A DNA stretch of 63,683 nucleotides from CAZMCC01 sp964564695 (GCA_964564695.1 CAZMCC010000008.1:1-63683), one strand, 5' to 3'. Positions 8,415 through 16,644 are shown, numbered from the stretch's first letter. Numbers and translations: made by a program. Notes: generated from the letters alone by a model not told the origin.

Positions 8415-8834
8415 TCACCGAGCGACCTTGCCGACCAACTCCAAGAGTTCCTCGATCATCTCGTCCCGCTTGTTGCTTTGCTGGTGCAGGGCTTCGACGG
8501 CGCAGTGCGTCAGGTGGTTCCTGAGCAGGTTCTTTGCCACCGAGCGGAGCGACTCCTGCACCGCCGCGGCCTGTTGGATGATGTCGGAGCAGTACCTGTC
8601 CTCCTGGATCATCGCCGCGATTCCACGCACCTGCCCTTCGATCCGCTTGAGGTGTTTGAGGTTCGCAGCTTTGATGTCCGGGTCCACACCGAACGCGTGC
8701 GCGCCCGGCCCCACGCCATCGCGGGTCTGGCCCGCGGTGGAAGCCGCCCCCGGCTTGCACGCGCACGCCGCGCCGTTCATCGCGGAACGCGCCGCATGCT
8801 CGGAAACGCCCTTGCTCGACCTGCTCTTGGCCAT
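8415..8834 (-). CDS. csoR: Copper-sensing repressor CsoR
   Basis: 139 residues from the ATG at 8834, chosen because AAGGAG lies 8 bases upstream; an ATG two codons earlier sits too close to it. The CsoR/RcnR core (residues 57-139) begins HLKRIEGQVRGI and carries the Cu(I) ligands in the classic spacing: C82, H107 and C111. The protein leaves DNA when Cu(I) binds. Unusual is a 55-residue N-terminal extension with a CAC motif, absent from the short ~90-residue family members. It follows an HMA chaperone gene and precedes the nuclease-like gene. A candidate operator is at 9240-9256. Confidence 0.92.
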   Translation of the reverse strand: MAKSRSSKGVSEHAARSAMNGAACACKPGAASTAGQTRDGVGPGAHAFGVDPDIKAANLKHLKRIEGQVRGIAAMIQEDRYCSDIIQQAAAVQESLRSVAKNLLRNHLTHCAVEALHQQSNKRDEMIEELLELVGKVAR

Positions 8835-8870
8835 GGCCATAGCTCCTTGGCTCGATGCTTCACCGCACAC

Positions 8871-9218
8871 TCACCCGCAGCAACCTCCGGAGGCGTTCGC
8901 GCCGGCAGTTCCGCCCGGCATCGCCGACTTCGCAGCACCGCAGCAACCGCCACCGCCCTTCGACGGCCTTGGTACGGACGTGACCGCAGCATCGCCAACC
9001 GCCTTTGCCGGATACCCCGCCTCTTTGAGCGCGGCCACCGCCTTGCCCGCCGCCCAGCCATCGCTGGCCTCAATTACCGCCGAACCCACCGCCACCGACC
9101 CGACCTTCACCCCCGGCACCGCCGAGAGGGCCTTGGTCACGGCCTGCACGCAGTGCCCGCAGGTCATGCCGTCGATAGCAAGCGTGGTGGTTCCGGTCGT
9201 GTTCGCTGCTGTGTTCAT
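8871..9218 (-). CDS. HMA copper chaperone with Cys-pair tail
   Basis: 115 residues. The HMA domain spans residues 10-75 with the metal motif GMTCGHC; the fold ends at a normal GYPAKAV segment. Beyond it is a 35-residue Gly/Ala tail with two vicinal Cys pairs (GGGGCCG and GGCCG at the very end), not found in standard CopZ. The tail could bind extra Cu(I) or be a disulfide switch. AGGAGTTTCGC precedes the ATG. First gene of the CsoR-controlled run that ends with copA, so it probably hands copper to CopA and CsoR. Confidence 0.85.
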   Translation of the reverse strand: MNTAANTTGTTTLAIDGMTCGHCVQAVTKALSAVPGVKVGSVAVGSAVIEASDGWAAGKAVAALKEAGYPAKAVGDAAVTSVPRPSKGGGGCCGAAKSAMPGGTAGANASGGCCG

Positions 9219-9236
9219 GCGAAACTCCTCGTTCTA

Positions 9237-9256
9237 AGTATACTCCCCTGGAGTAT
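9237..9256 (-). promoter_or_regulatory. CsoR-like operator over the copper operon promoter
   Basis: ATACTCC-CCT-GGAGTAT (9240-9256) is a 17-bp inverted repeat with perfect 7-bp arms, close in form to known CsoR operators (AT-rich ends around a C-run and G-run). On the minus strand it overlaps TATACT (9237-9242), a good -10 box; transcription would start about 12 bases before the 9218 start codon. Binding would block the promoter of the HMA-csoR-copA run, giving autoregulation. Confidence 0.7.
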
Positions 9257-9362
9257 GTACGGCCGCAGGGGCGGGTCGGTTCGCGCCTGTGAACTCCGGA
9301 GTTGCCGGCGCATCTCTCGAGCTGCTGTACAAAAGGCGATGCCGACTGAACAACGGAAGGAA

Positions 9363-9553
9363 ATGAGCCAATGGCACGTCGGCGTCGCCGCCGAAGCGCT
9401 CGCTGGGGGTACGACGTGTCGGTTCAGTACGGCGCGAAGTAGCCCGAGTGCGACCTTGCCGAGATTCGTGGCGAACACATGTTGAAGGTCTCGGTGAACG
9501 GAAGCCAGGATGGCGGATGGTGTCTGACGCAATCGTACTTGGGAAAAGGGTAA
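9363..9553 (+). pseudogene. remnant of a small nuclease-like/orphan gene, frameshifted
   Basis: GGAAGGA then ATG open a frame MSQWHVGVAAEAL. The matching continuation, YDVSVQYGAK, is in another frame, then a TAG replaces what should be Gln before PECDL, and the frame goes on to MLKVSVNGSQDGGW and SYLGKG before TAA. I recall intact proteins of the pattern WHVGVAAEA...GYDVSVQYGANQPEYDL...LKVSVKGSQDG..., a small PD-(D/E)XK-like family. The copy thus has a deletion/frameshift, one nonsense codon and a lost C-terminus, in the gap between two minus-strand runs. Confidence 0.6.
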
Positions 9554-9602
9554 GCCCCAACTACCAGCGATGGACGTATGGGCCGCAAGGCGGGCCGCGC
9601 TG

Positions 9603-11207
9603 TCACGCCGTCTTCGCCCCCTTGCCCGTGGTCGCTGCGGCATGCGGCATTGTCGATCGGCCGGTCGGCTCGTGGCCAGCGGGGGAATTCACGGGTGCCA
9701 GCGCGGCCGCGACGATCGTCACATCGTCGGTCGGCGCGGCGCCGCCCGTGTGCGCCGCGAGCGCCTCCCGCAGCGCGGCGAGCAGCGGCCCGACGCCCGG
9801 CGGGGCGGCCCTCAGAACGGCTTCGAGCCGCGCGCGGCCGAACTGCTTGTCGCCGGCGTCGAACGCTTCGGTCACGCCGTCGCTCACCAGCAGCAATCGG
9901 TCGCCGGGGTGCAGCGCCAGCCGCTGGTTCTCCCAGCGCCACTGCTCCGGGGCCTGCCCGATCCCGAGCAGCATGCCCGTGGGCGGGAGAGACACAACAC
10001 GCGGGCCGTCGCCCGCCGCGGCGCGGAGGATGTAGCAGGCGGGGTGTCCCGCGCTGGCGTATTCCAGTTCACCGGATGCGGGCCGGAGCACGGCGACGAA
10101 CATGGACGCGAAGTCCTCCTCGAGGCTGACCTGCGTGAAGCGGCGGTTGAGGAGGGTGAGAATCTCCGCGGGGTCGGCGCTCTTCTCGCTGGCGTCCAGC
10201 AGCAAGGTCTTGAGCATCGCCGCGCTCATGGCCGCGGGGACGCCGTGCCCGGTGACATCCGCGATGCAGACCAGGAACGAGCCGTCGGCGAGAGCGTGCG
10301 CATCGAAGTAGTCCCCGGCGACGTTGTCGGCGGGCACGTACACGGCGGCGAGGTCCAGGCCGGGAATCCCCGCGGGGGCGGGGCTCAGGTGCTCCTGGAG
10401 GCGGCGGGCCTTGGCGAGCTGTTTCCGCCGGTCCTTCTCGTCGGCGGCGAGCGCAGCGCTCATGTGCCCGATCTCTTCTGACAGAAACTCAAACTCGGCG
10501 GTGGCGAACCGCTCCGGCGGCAGGCCCAGCCGGCCCGCGGCGATCTGGCGGACCGACGCGACGAGCCGGTTCAGCGGGCGGTTGACCAGGCGGACGATGA
10601 TGAGGTTCGCGACCAGCCCGATCACGAGGGCTCCGGCCGCGACGAACACCAGCCGCTCCAGCGCGAGCCGACGGACCTGCCGCGTCACCACCGCCGCGGA
10701 CTTGGAGACTTCGACGGTGATCCCGCCAAAGGCCGCGCGCCCGACCAGCGACGCTCCCTCCGGATGGATCGTCGGTTGGCCGGACGGGTCGGTCGCCCCG
10801 GCGGCGTGCCCCGCGTGAACGTCGCCATGGGCGTGCGCGGAATGCGGCGCCGACTCGTACACGCGGCCCTCCGGGCCCGCGACGCGGACCACGATGTGGT
10901 GGTCGGGCGAATCCTCGTGCTGCATCTGCTCGCACACCTCGTCGATGGACGATTGGACGGCCTCGGGCCGGGCGAGCTGGAGCGGGGCCAGCAGCGGGGC
11001 AAGCGTGCGGGCCTCGTTGGTGAGCGCGGCCCGCGTGTCGGCGAGCCGCTCGGCCAGCTCGCGTCGGTAGTCCACCGTCAACCACCCGGCCACGCCGAGG
11101 AGCGCGAAGACATTGACGGTGACAAGCACCTGAACCCGGAGCGAACGTTGGCGCGAGGGACGGCGGTGCGGAGCGGCGGGAGGGGGGGCGGCGTGATCGT
11201 TGGTCAT
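9603..11207 (-). CDS. Membrane SpoIIE-type (RsbU-like) protein phosphatase with His-rich sensor
   Basis: 534 residues: cytosolic basic N-terminus, membrane helix 1 (about 25-47), a periplasmic domain of roughly 130 residues with a His cluster (HAHGDVHAGH), membrane helix 2 (LVFVAAGALVIGLVANLI), a HAMP-like linker, then a PP2C/SpoIIE catalytic domain from GDYFDA through CIADVTGHG to SDGVTEAFD and APTDDVTIV. These Asp residues bind the two metal ions. Such phosphatases act on anti-sigma antagonists in partner-switching. It is last in the run headed by the 16158 gene. The His-rich loop suggests metal as signal. No anti-sigma partner is visible in the window. Confidence 0.85.
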   Translation of the reverse strand: MTNDHAAPPPAAPHRRPSRQRSLRVQVLVTVNVFALLGVAGWLTVDYRRELAERLADTRAALTNEARTLAPLLAPLQLARPEAVQSSIDEVCEQMQHEDSPDHHIVVRVAGPEGRVYESAPHSAHAHGDVHAGHAAGATDPSGQPTIHPEGASLVGRAAFGGITVEVSKSAAVVTRQVRRLALERLVFVAAGALVIGLVANLIIVRLVNRPLNRLVASVRQIAAGRLGLPPERFATAEFEFLSEEIGHMSAALAADEKDRRKQLAKARRLQEHLSPAPAGIPGLDLAAVYVPADNVAGDYFDAHALADGSFLVCIADVTGHGVPAAMSAAMLKTLLLDASEKSADPAEILTLLNRRFTQVSLEEDFASMFVAVLRPASGELEYASAGHPACYILRAAAGDGPRVVSLPPTGMLLGIGQAPEQWRWENQRLALHPGDRLLLVSDGVTEAFDAGDKQFGRARLEAVLRAAPPGVGPLLAALREALAAHTGGAAPTDDVTIVAAALAPVNSPAGHEPTGRSTMPHAAATTGKGAKTA

Positions 11208-11231
11208 CAGTGGTCTTGGGTCGGCTCGGCG

Positions 11232-11531
11232 CTACGGCCCGGGCGGAGTGGTCGGCGGCCGCTGCGGCCCCGTGAGATTGTAGAACGCGGCGATCGTCGC
11301 CCCGACCAGCCAGCCGAAGACGAAGGTGCAGAATGCGCCCATGAGGGTCTGCGTCCAGGACGCGTCCCATCGTGCGATGGGGCCGAAGTCCACGCCGTGG
11401 ACGAGGGAGTTGGCAAAGTGCAGCGCGGCCTCCCTGGGCAGCACCGCCATCACGATGGCGCAGCCGAGGTGGAGCACGGCGAGTGTGGCGCCCATCGCGA
11501 AACCCAGCCGCCGGGGGTCAATGATGCGCAT
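11232..11531 (-). CDS. DUF5676-type membrane protein
   Basis: 99 residues from the ATG at 11531; GAGGGAGCAGCC precedes it, while an earlier ATG at 11582 lacks a site. Two membrane segments: LGFAMGATLAVLHLGCAIVMAV and TLMGAFCTFVFGWLVGATIAAF, separated by a short loop with HFANSLVHGVDF, the conserved core of DUF5676. The family is common beside copper and other metal genes but has no known role. It overlaps the previous gene by 14 bases, so translation is coupled. Confidence 0.75.
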   Translation of the reverse strand: MRIIDPRRLGFAMGATLAVLHLGCAIVMAVLPREAALHFANSLVHGVDFGPIARWDASWTQTLMGAFCTFVFGWLVGATIAAFYNLTGPQRPPTTPPGP

Positions 11532-11772
11532 GGCTGCTCCCTCCTCCGGCCCGGCCCGGGTCGGTCTGGCGTTCACCATCATGGTCGGACCCGCCGCGGC
11601 GCCAGGAGAACGTGGCGGTCAGGAGGTGGCAGGCCAGCATGGCCCCCAGGGCGATCGGGATGACCCAACCCTCGCGCACCCCGACGAGCGGGAGCACGAA
11701 GATCAGGAGGAGCGGGCCGAGGCAGCCCAGCAGCATCAGCCAGGAATGCTTGTGTCCGGGTCCGCAGCACAT
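11518..11772 (-). CDS. small membrane protein, Cys-Cys N-terminus and His-rich tail
   Basis: 84 residues beginning MCCGPGHKH, so two Cys and two His lie at the very start; two membrane helices follow (LMLLGCLGPLLLIFVLPLVG and VIPIALGAMLACHLLTATF), and the tail ends in SSHAHH. The arrangement suggests a metal-binding membrane peptide. AAGGAT is 7 bases before the ATG. It lies between the multicopper oxidase gene and the DUF5676 gene, with which it overlaps. Similar short CC/HH membrane proteins accompany metal transporters; no named family is certain. Confidence 0.7.
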   Translation of the reverse strand: MCCGPGHKHSWLMLLGCLGPLLLIFVLPLVGVREGWVIPIALGAMLACHLLTATFSWRRGGSDHDGERQTDPGRAGGGSSHAHH

Positions 11773-11822
11773 AAGAGGATCCTTTCTCGGTGCGGCACGT
11801 GTGGCCGCCCGTCGGCGCTGTC

Positions 11823-13130
11823 TCAGCCCTCCACCGGCGCGGCGACGGTGCCCTCGGGGTGCTGGTACCAGCCCGGGTCGTCGTAGGACGTGATGTCCTT
11901 GCGGACCTTCACGACCGTGAACATGCCGCCCGCGTCGATCTCGTCGAAGGGGCCGGGCCACGCGCTGCCGATGGTGTTGGGCGGGCGGCCCATCTCCATC
12001 ATGCCCGACATGCTCGGGGACATGGGCATGTAGCCGGGGATGTGTTTGGCGAGCCGCGCCGCCAGGTCGTCCTGCTTCACGCCCAGGTTGAGCGGCAGGT
12101 TGTGCCCCATGCCGTTCATCAGGTGGTGGACCTTGTGGCAGTGGAAGGCCCAGTCGCCCTCGGCGTCGGCGATGAACTCGATGTCGCGGGCCGCGCCGGT
12201 GGGGACGTTGGTCGTGACCTCCGGCCACTGCGCCGATTCGCGGATCGGGCCGCCGTCGGTGCCGGTGACATTGAACGAGTAGCCGTGCAGGTGGATCGGG
12301 TGTGCGTTGGTCATGCTGAGGTTGCCGATGCGGATGCGGACCTTCTCGCCTAGCCGAACGACCAGCGGCGATGTGCCGGGGAACATGCGGCCGTTGAACG
12401 TGAACAGGTTGAAGTTGGTCATCTCGGTCGGGTCGGGGGTCGCGGAGCCGGGCTTGACGAGCCACTCGTTGAGCAGGATGGCGAAGTCGCGGTCCACGCG
12501 TCGGATGGAAGAGTCGCGCGGGTGGACGACGAACATGCCCATGAGCCCCAGGCCCATCTGGAACATCTCATCGAAGTGCGGGTGGTACATGTAGGTGCCG
12601 TGCTGGCGGAGCGTGTACTCGTACTTGAAGGTCTCTCCGTTGCGGATGTGCTTCTGCGTGAGGCCGCCCACGCCGTCCATGCCGTTGGGGAGCAGGATAC
12701 CGTGCCAGTGGATGGTGGTGTGGATGCCCTCGGGCAGGTTGTTGGTGACGAGGATGCGGATGCGGTCGCCCTCGACGGCCTCGATCATGGGCCCGGGCGA
12801 TTGGCCGTTGTAGCCCCAGCAGTTGACGACCACGCCGGGGGCGAACTCGCGCTGGACCGGCTCGGCCACGAGGCGGAAGACCTTCACGCCGTTGTCCATC
12901 TCGAATGGAAGCGTCGGAGTGTCGGGCATGATGACGGCTGGGTACGGCAACGCGCCGGGAGCGAGCGCCGGGCCGGCAGAAGTCCCGGGCTTGGGCGGCG
13001 CTGCGGGAGGCACGGTCGGCGGCGCTCCGTGGCCCTTGTGCTCGGGCTGGAATGCGGCGAGCACCGGGACAGCGGCGAACGCGCCGGCAGTTGCGGTGAG
13101 GACTTGTCGGCGGGTCAAAGCGTGGTTCAC
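11823..13130 (-). CDS. Exported multicopper oxidase
   Basis: 435 residues with a Tat-like signal (LTRRQVLTATAGAFAA). All four copper-binding motifs are intact: HWHG 141-144, HPH 183-185, HPIHLHG 277-283, and HCHKVHHLMNGM 330-341 with C331, H336 and M341 as type-1 ligands. Three cupredoxin domains give the usual length. The C-terminal Met-rich segment (GYMPMSPSMSGMMEMG) is typical of copper-resistance oxidases that turn Cu(I) to Cu(II) in the periplasm. The GTG start has GGAG upstream. It lies directly after the outer-membrane efflux gene of the same run. Confidence 0.93.
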   Translation of the reverse strand: MNHALTRRQVLTATAGAFAAVPVLAAFQPEHKGHGAPPTVPPAAPPKPGTSAGPALAPGALPYPAVIMPDTPTLPFEMDNGVKVFRLVAEPVQREFAPGVVVNCWGYNGQSPGPMIEAVEGDRIRILVTNNLPEGIHTTIHWHGILLPNGMDGVGGLTQKHIRNGETFKYEYTLRQHGTYMYHPHFDEMFQMGLGLMGMFVVHPRDSSIRRVDRDFAILLNEWLVKPGSATPDPTEMTNFNLFTFNGRMFPGTSPLVVRLGEKVRIRIGNLSMTNAHPIHLHGYSFNVTGTDGGPIRESAQWPEVTTNVPTGAARDIEFIADAEGDWAFHCHKVHHLMNGMGHNLPLNLGVKQDDLAARLAKHIPGYMPMSPSMSGMMEMGRPPNTIGSAWPGPFDEIDAGGMFTVVKVRKDITSYDDPGWYQHPEGTVAAPVEG

Positions 13131-13175
13131 GGTCGTGTGCTCCGGGCGATCTGGGCGAGGCGGGTTCGCACGGCC

Positions 13176-14717
13176 TTACTTCGGGTTCATGCCGGGCATT
13201 TCGGGCATGGTGGGGACGGGCGCGGCGGGCGGCCGCGACTTGGGATCGGGCGCTATGGGCGATGATCCCGCGGGCTTGCTCATACCCGGCATGTCGGGCA
13301 TCGCATCGGGCTTGCGGTCTTTCGGCGGAGGCGGCGCTGTCGGAGCCGGGAGGTCGGGGAGCTTCATCCCCATGACGCGCTCCAACTCGGCACGCGCGGT
13401 CCAATAGTCCTGTATGGCCCGGGCCTGTTCGATGCCGACCCGAGTCTCCGCCGACTTGGCCAAGAGCAGGTCCGGGACACCCACGATCATGGCGTTGTAC
13501 TCGGTCTGCGTGAGACCGACGATCTTCTGACGGAGGGGCACGATGGCCCGCTCGTAGCGGTCAGAAGTGCGGCGGGCCAACGCCATGCGCTCGGCAGCGA
13601 TGCGCACCTCGGCGCGGGCCGCGCCGCGCCGACCCGCGAGCCGCTGCTCGGCCTGGCGGATCAGGGCCTCGCGCCGCGCGTAGACCGCCTGGTGCTGGTG
13701 AAAGATCGGGAGTTCGACGCTGAAGTGGGCGCCCGTCCCCTGCACGCCGTCGCTGCTCCGCTCGGTCTCGACGCCGACCGCGCCCTTTGTCAGGAACCAC
13801 TTCTTGTCCAGTTCGAGCCCCAAGCGCTGAAAATCGATCTCCCGACCCAGCAGGGCGATGTCCACGCGCTGTTCGAGGGATGTGGCGACGAGCGCTTCGG
13901 CGTCGGGGTCCGCCGCCGGGATCGCGGCCACGGACTCGTCGATGGTCCAGGCGATGTCCGAGTCGGTCAGGTCGAGCATGCGCCGGAGCGTCTCGCGGCT
14001 GATGCGGACCGCGGCCTCCGCTTGGTCCAGAGCCAGCCCGGTCTCTTCCGCGCCGGCCAGCGCGCTCGCAGAATCAAGGTCGGCGATGTGACCCTGGGCC
14101 TGCTGGCGCTTCGTCAGCTCGGCCGCGACATCCGCGAACTCGGCGAGCGCCCGTTGGTGCACGAGCACACGCTGGTCGGCGAGATATTGGAAGTACGCCC
14201 GGCGAACCTGCGTGGCCTTGTCGAGCACCGCATCAGTAACGCGGAGCAGCGACGCCTCCAACTCGGCCCCGGCGATTCGCTTCCGAAGCGGCACAAGGAA
14301 GATGTCCAGCCAGAAGTCCAGGCCCACGTTCCAGTTGACCCCGGAGGGCCCGCTGTCTGGGAAACGGACGAACCCGGCGAGGTCGGGGTTCTTGAGCAAC
14401 CCCGCATGGACCAGGTCGGCCTGCGCAACGCCGAGATCCTCATACACGGCCTGCAACTCCCGGCTGCGGAGCAGCGCCACCTGAACAGCCCCTTCGGGCG
14501 TGAGCGGCCGCGCAAGCAGGTCGTTCACAAGAGCATCGACCTGCGCATCCTCAGGCGTTCCCAATCGCCAGTGGACGCGGGTCATCGCCGGTCCAAGCCG
14601 GTCATCGACCTGACGCTGCACATCGGGGAAGCGCTCGTCGGGCTTGACCGAGACACAGCCCGCGAGCATCGCTGCGGATGCCGCGAGACCGAGAATGAGA
14701 GGGCGGAATAGTCTCAC
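13176..14717 (-). CDS. Outer-membrane efflux lipoprotein (TolC/CusC type) with Met-rich tail
   Basis: 513 residues. The signal ends in the lipobox MLAGC; two repeats of the outer-membrane efflux family follow, with long helices (QVRRAYFQYLADQRVLVHQRALAEF and the matching second half) that form the periplasmic tunnel. After the fold comes a Pro/Met-rich tail (PDAMPDMPGMS, PTMPEMPGMNPK), unusual for the family and likely copper-binding. GTG start with GGAGGA upstream. Unlike the other two efflux sets here, no RND pump gene is adjacent; the next gene is the multicopper oxidase, an arrangement also seen in pco/cop-like loci. Confidence 0.85.
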   Translation of the reverse strand: MRLFRPLILGLAASAAMLAGCVSVKPDERFPDVQRQVDDRLGPAMTRVHWRLGTPEDAQVDALVNDLLARPLTPEGAVQVALLRSRELQAVYEDLGVAQADLVHAGLLKNPDLAGFVRFPDSGPSGVNWNVGLDFWLDIFLVPLRKRIAGAELEASLLRVTDAVLDKATQVRRAYFQYLADQRVLVHQRALAEFADVAAELTKRQQAQGHIADLDSASALAGAEETGLALDQAEAAVRISRETLRRMLDLTDSDIAWTIDESVAAIPAADPDAEALVATSLEQRVDIALLGREIDFQRLGLELDKKWFLTKGAVGVETERSSDGVQGTGAHFSVELPIFHQHQAVYARREALIRQAEQRLAGRRGAARAEVRIAAERMALARRTSDRYERAIVPLRQKIVGLTQTEYNAMIVGVPDLLLAKSAETRVGIEQARAIQDYWTARAELERVMGMKLPDLPAPTAPPPPKDRKPDAMPDMPGMSKPAGSSPIAPDPKSRPPAAPVPTMPEMPGMNPK

Positions 14718-14792
14718 AACAAGAGTCCTCCAATGGCAGTGTCACGCGCCCCCGTGACGCCGGCAGAAACCGGATGCGCCGCACTACGTGGG

Positions 14793-15332
14793 TCAGCGAT
14801 GGCCGCCCCCACCCGGACCCATCGGCCCGCCCATCCCACCCATGCCGCGGCGGTGCTCGCCCATCTCGGACCACATCCCGCCGTGGGCGCGACCGCCGGC
14901 CCAGCAGTTGGCCCACGCGAAGTCCTGGCGCGTGCCCTGACCACCGCAGCAGCGGAGCCAACCGGTCTTGATGGACCCGCCGCGCATCCAGTCGGCCTGC
15001 CCGTAGAAGCGGCTGCACTTTCCCGGCGGGTCGGAGGCGAGCGGGTGCGGCTCAAGCTCGACCATCTGCTCGCCGCTGCCGAGCGTCATGGGCTGGGCGT
15101 CGATGGGCTGTTGGCTCTTGAGGTTCTGATCCCACGTGTGGACCATGACCTCGCCGGTATCGGCATTGGCGACGACCTCGGCCTTGGCCCCCGCCCCCCC
15201 CGTGCCACTCTGAACCGGCACAATGTCACCGCCGTTGGGGCCGGCGGCGGCCTTTGACTCGGAGCATGAAGAAAGCAACGCGATGGACACGATCACGCCG
15301 ATCGCGGCCACGGTGACATAGAGCAGTTTCAT
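14793..15332 (-). CDS. lipoprotein with Cys motif and Met/Gly/His-rich tail
   Basis: 179 residues from the ATG at 15332, which has AAAGGAGG seven bases upstream. Signal peptide with lipobox LLSSC. The middle has beta-like strands (EVMVHTWDQNL); then Cys-containing GKCSRFYGQADW, WLRCCGG and WANCW, and a tail of Met, Gly and His (GGMWSEMGEHRRGMGG...GGGGHR). No known family. The spaced Cys and Met residues suggest periplasmic copper binding. It lies between a Cys-rich lipoprotein and the efflux lipoprotein in one run. Confidence 0.7.
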   Translation of the reverse strand: MKLLYVTVAAIGVIVSIALLSSCSESKAAAGPNGGDIVPVQSGTGGAGAKAEVVANADTGEVMVHTWDQNLKSQQPIDAQPMTLGSGEQMVELEPHPLASDPPGKCSRFYGQADWMRGGSIKTGWLRCCGGQGTRQDFAWANCWAGGRAHGGMWSEMGEHRRGMGGMGGPMGPGGGGHR

Positions 15333-15386
15333 GGAGGATCCTCCTTTGATTGGACAGGTGGGCCGCTCACCCACACGCGGACGCGC

Positions 15387-15728
15387 TCACTTCATGGCGC
15401 TATTGGAGGCCATGCACTTGTCCCACGCGACGCCGTCGCTGGCGCACCCACGGCACTTGACCATGTGCGTGCCGTCCTGGATGTAGACCGACATCTCGGT
15501 CTTGCAGCAGGGGCACTCGTAGGTGCGGAGAGTCTGGACGCCGCTGGCGTTCATGGCCGGGTGATCGCGGTGCGCTGCGGTCACCGCGTCGTAGCACTCC
15601 TTGCAGACGATGGTCTTGCCGGTCGCGGGGTCGGCCATGGCGTGCTTGTTGCTCTGGCAGGCGGCCAGGGCCAGGCCGCACGCGGCGAGGGCGGTGAACA
15701 GGAAAGGACGGTGGAGGCGAGTCTTCAT
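15387..15728 (-). CDS. Cys-rich lipoprotein, paralog 1 of 4
   Basis: 113 residues; ATG at 15728 chosen because GAGGAG lies 9 bases before it. Lipobox LAAC (C24) followed by QSNKHAM, a His/Met segment shared with its paralogs. Paired cysteines follow: CKEC 42-45, CPCC 72-75, CRGC 92-95 and C105, as two zinc-ribbon-like knuckle sets. Paralogs are at 15784, 29334 and 40605; all keep C-x2-C-Y, C-x2-C-K-x-E-M/V and K/R-C-x2-C-A. The family is unknown to me. Anchored in the envelope next to copper genes, it probably binds thiophilic metals; function is inferred. Confidence 0.75.
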   Translation of the reverse strand: MKTRLHRPFLFTALAACGLALAACQSNKHAMADPATGKTIVCKECYDAVTAAHRDHPAMNASGVQTLRTYECPCCKTEMSVYIQDGTHMVKCRGCASDGVAWDKCMASNSAMK

Positions 15729-15744
15729 GCGAAACTCCTCGTTG
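15694..15744 (-). repeat. repeated RBS-plus-signal-peptide cassette, copy 1
   Basis: These bases (ribosome binding site, start and first 12 codons of the 15387 gene) closely match 17890-17940 at the start of the unrelated 17460 gene and more loosely 16124-16174. The shared core on the plus strand is ACAGGAAAGGACGGTGGA. It looks like one leader cassette joined to different mature proteins. Confidence 0.6.
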
Positions 15745-15783
15745 TGGGCCGGCAATGCCGACGCGGTGAATGGGGAGACGTGA

Positions 15784-16158
15784 TTACTTGCTTGCGGGCT
15801 CCTCCGAAAGCTTCGGAGGTGTGTAGCCCTTCGGGGGCAGGCACTTGTCGCAGGCGAGGCCCTCGGGCGCGCACCTGGCGCACTTGACCTTGGTCACGCC
15901 GTTCTCGGTGTAGATGGACACCTCCGTCTTGCAGTCCGGGCACACGTGGCGCGTGTGCGTCTGGGTGACCGTCCCGCCCCAGCGTGAACCGGAGGGGTGC
16001 TGCACCTTGTAGACCTCGTTGTAGCACTCTCTGCACGCGATCACCGTGCCGCCCGCGGGCTCAACCATCGTGTGCTTGTCGCTCTGGCAGGCGCCCAGGG
16101 CGAGACCCCAGGCAGCGAGGGCCGTGAACATGAAACGACGGTGGCGGTGGGTGTTCAC
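15784..16158 (-). CDS. Cys-rich lipoprotein, paralog 2 of 4
   Basis: 124 residues, GTG start with AAGGAG upstream. Signal peptide with lipobox LGAC, then QSDKHTM. Cysteine pairs: CREC, CPDC, CARC and CDKC in the order seen in the paralogs, with the block VCPDCKTEVSIYTENG matching paralog 3. First gene of the run that leads to the efflux lipoprotein, multicopper oxidase and phosphatase. The conserved element at 16267-16286 lies about 110 bases upstream, and a TATAAG box lies between. Role unknown; envelope metal binding is likely. Confidence 0.75.
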   Translation of the reverse strand: MNTHRHRRFMFTALAAWGLALGACQSDKHTMVEPAGGTVIACRECYNEVYKVQHPSGSRWGGTVTQTHTRHVCPDCKTEVSIYTENGVTKVKCARCAPEGLACDKCLPPKGYTPPKLSEEPASK

Positions 16159-16266
16159 GCGAAACTCCTTGCCGGGGGGGACAGGGGGGGGCGGTCATTC
16201 CTCCGACGGCGCGGAGAATGGATTCGCTTATACAATCATTGTCTCGCACGCGATGCGCTGGGGCTC

Positions 16267-16286
16267 CGCGGAAGTTTCCCCAATCG
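16267..16286 (-). promoter_or_regulatory. conserved operon-head element, copy 1
   Basis: Minus strand: CGATTGGGGAAACTTCCGCG. The core TTGGGGAAACKTCCGC recurs at 18695, 30321 and 35371, always in this orientation and 75-120 bp before the first gene of a minus-strand run. Here the run begins at 16158. The inner GGAA-AC-TTCC is a palindrome, so a dimeric regulator is likely. Confidence 0.7.
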
Positions 16287-16371
16287 CTCCTATTGGCCTT
16301 GTACCGGTCAAGGTGATGTGGCCTCGGATTGGTGATGGAGAACCCCGCCCCACCAGCCCAACGCGCCTCGC

Positions 16372-16644
16372 TCAGCGGCGTGCGGCCCAGTAGGCATCCG
16401 CCTCGGCCTCGAGCCGGTCCAGCCGCGTGTAGTAATCCGGGAACTCCTTGAGGTGCGCCCACGCGATCTTGCCGGTCAACGAGGGGTCATCGTTGGTAAC
16501 GTTCGTCTCGGGATCGTGGGCGCCGTGCTCGAACTCCACCTCAAGGCCGCGTCGGAACTGGTCCGGGTCGATCCGGGTCCAGTCGATGCCCAGCGCGGCG
16601 CCGATGCGCTCGGCGTCGTCGCGACTGACTGTTCGTTTGCTCAT
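16372..16644 (-). CDS. DUF5661 family protein
   Basis: 90 residues starting at the ATG at 16644. The sequence SRDDAERIGAALGIDW, FRRGLEVEFEHGAHDPETNVT, and KIAWAHLKEFPDYYTRLDRLE is the pattern I recall for DUF5661, a small acidic helical family of unknown function seen near stress and transfer genes. No Cys, signal or membrane segment. It follows the rhodanese gene by 65 bases and ends the run that starts with the copper-storage-like gene. Confidence 0.75.
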   Translation of the reverse strand: MSKRTVSRDDAERIGAALGIDWTRIDPDQFRRGLEVEFEHGAHDPETNVTNDDPSLTGKIAWAHLKEFPDYYTRLDRLEAEADAYWAARR

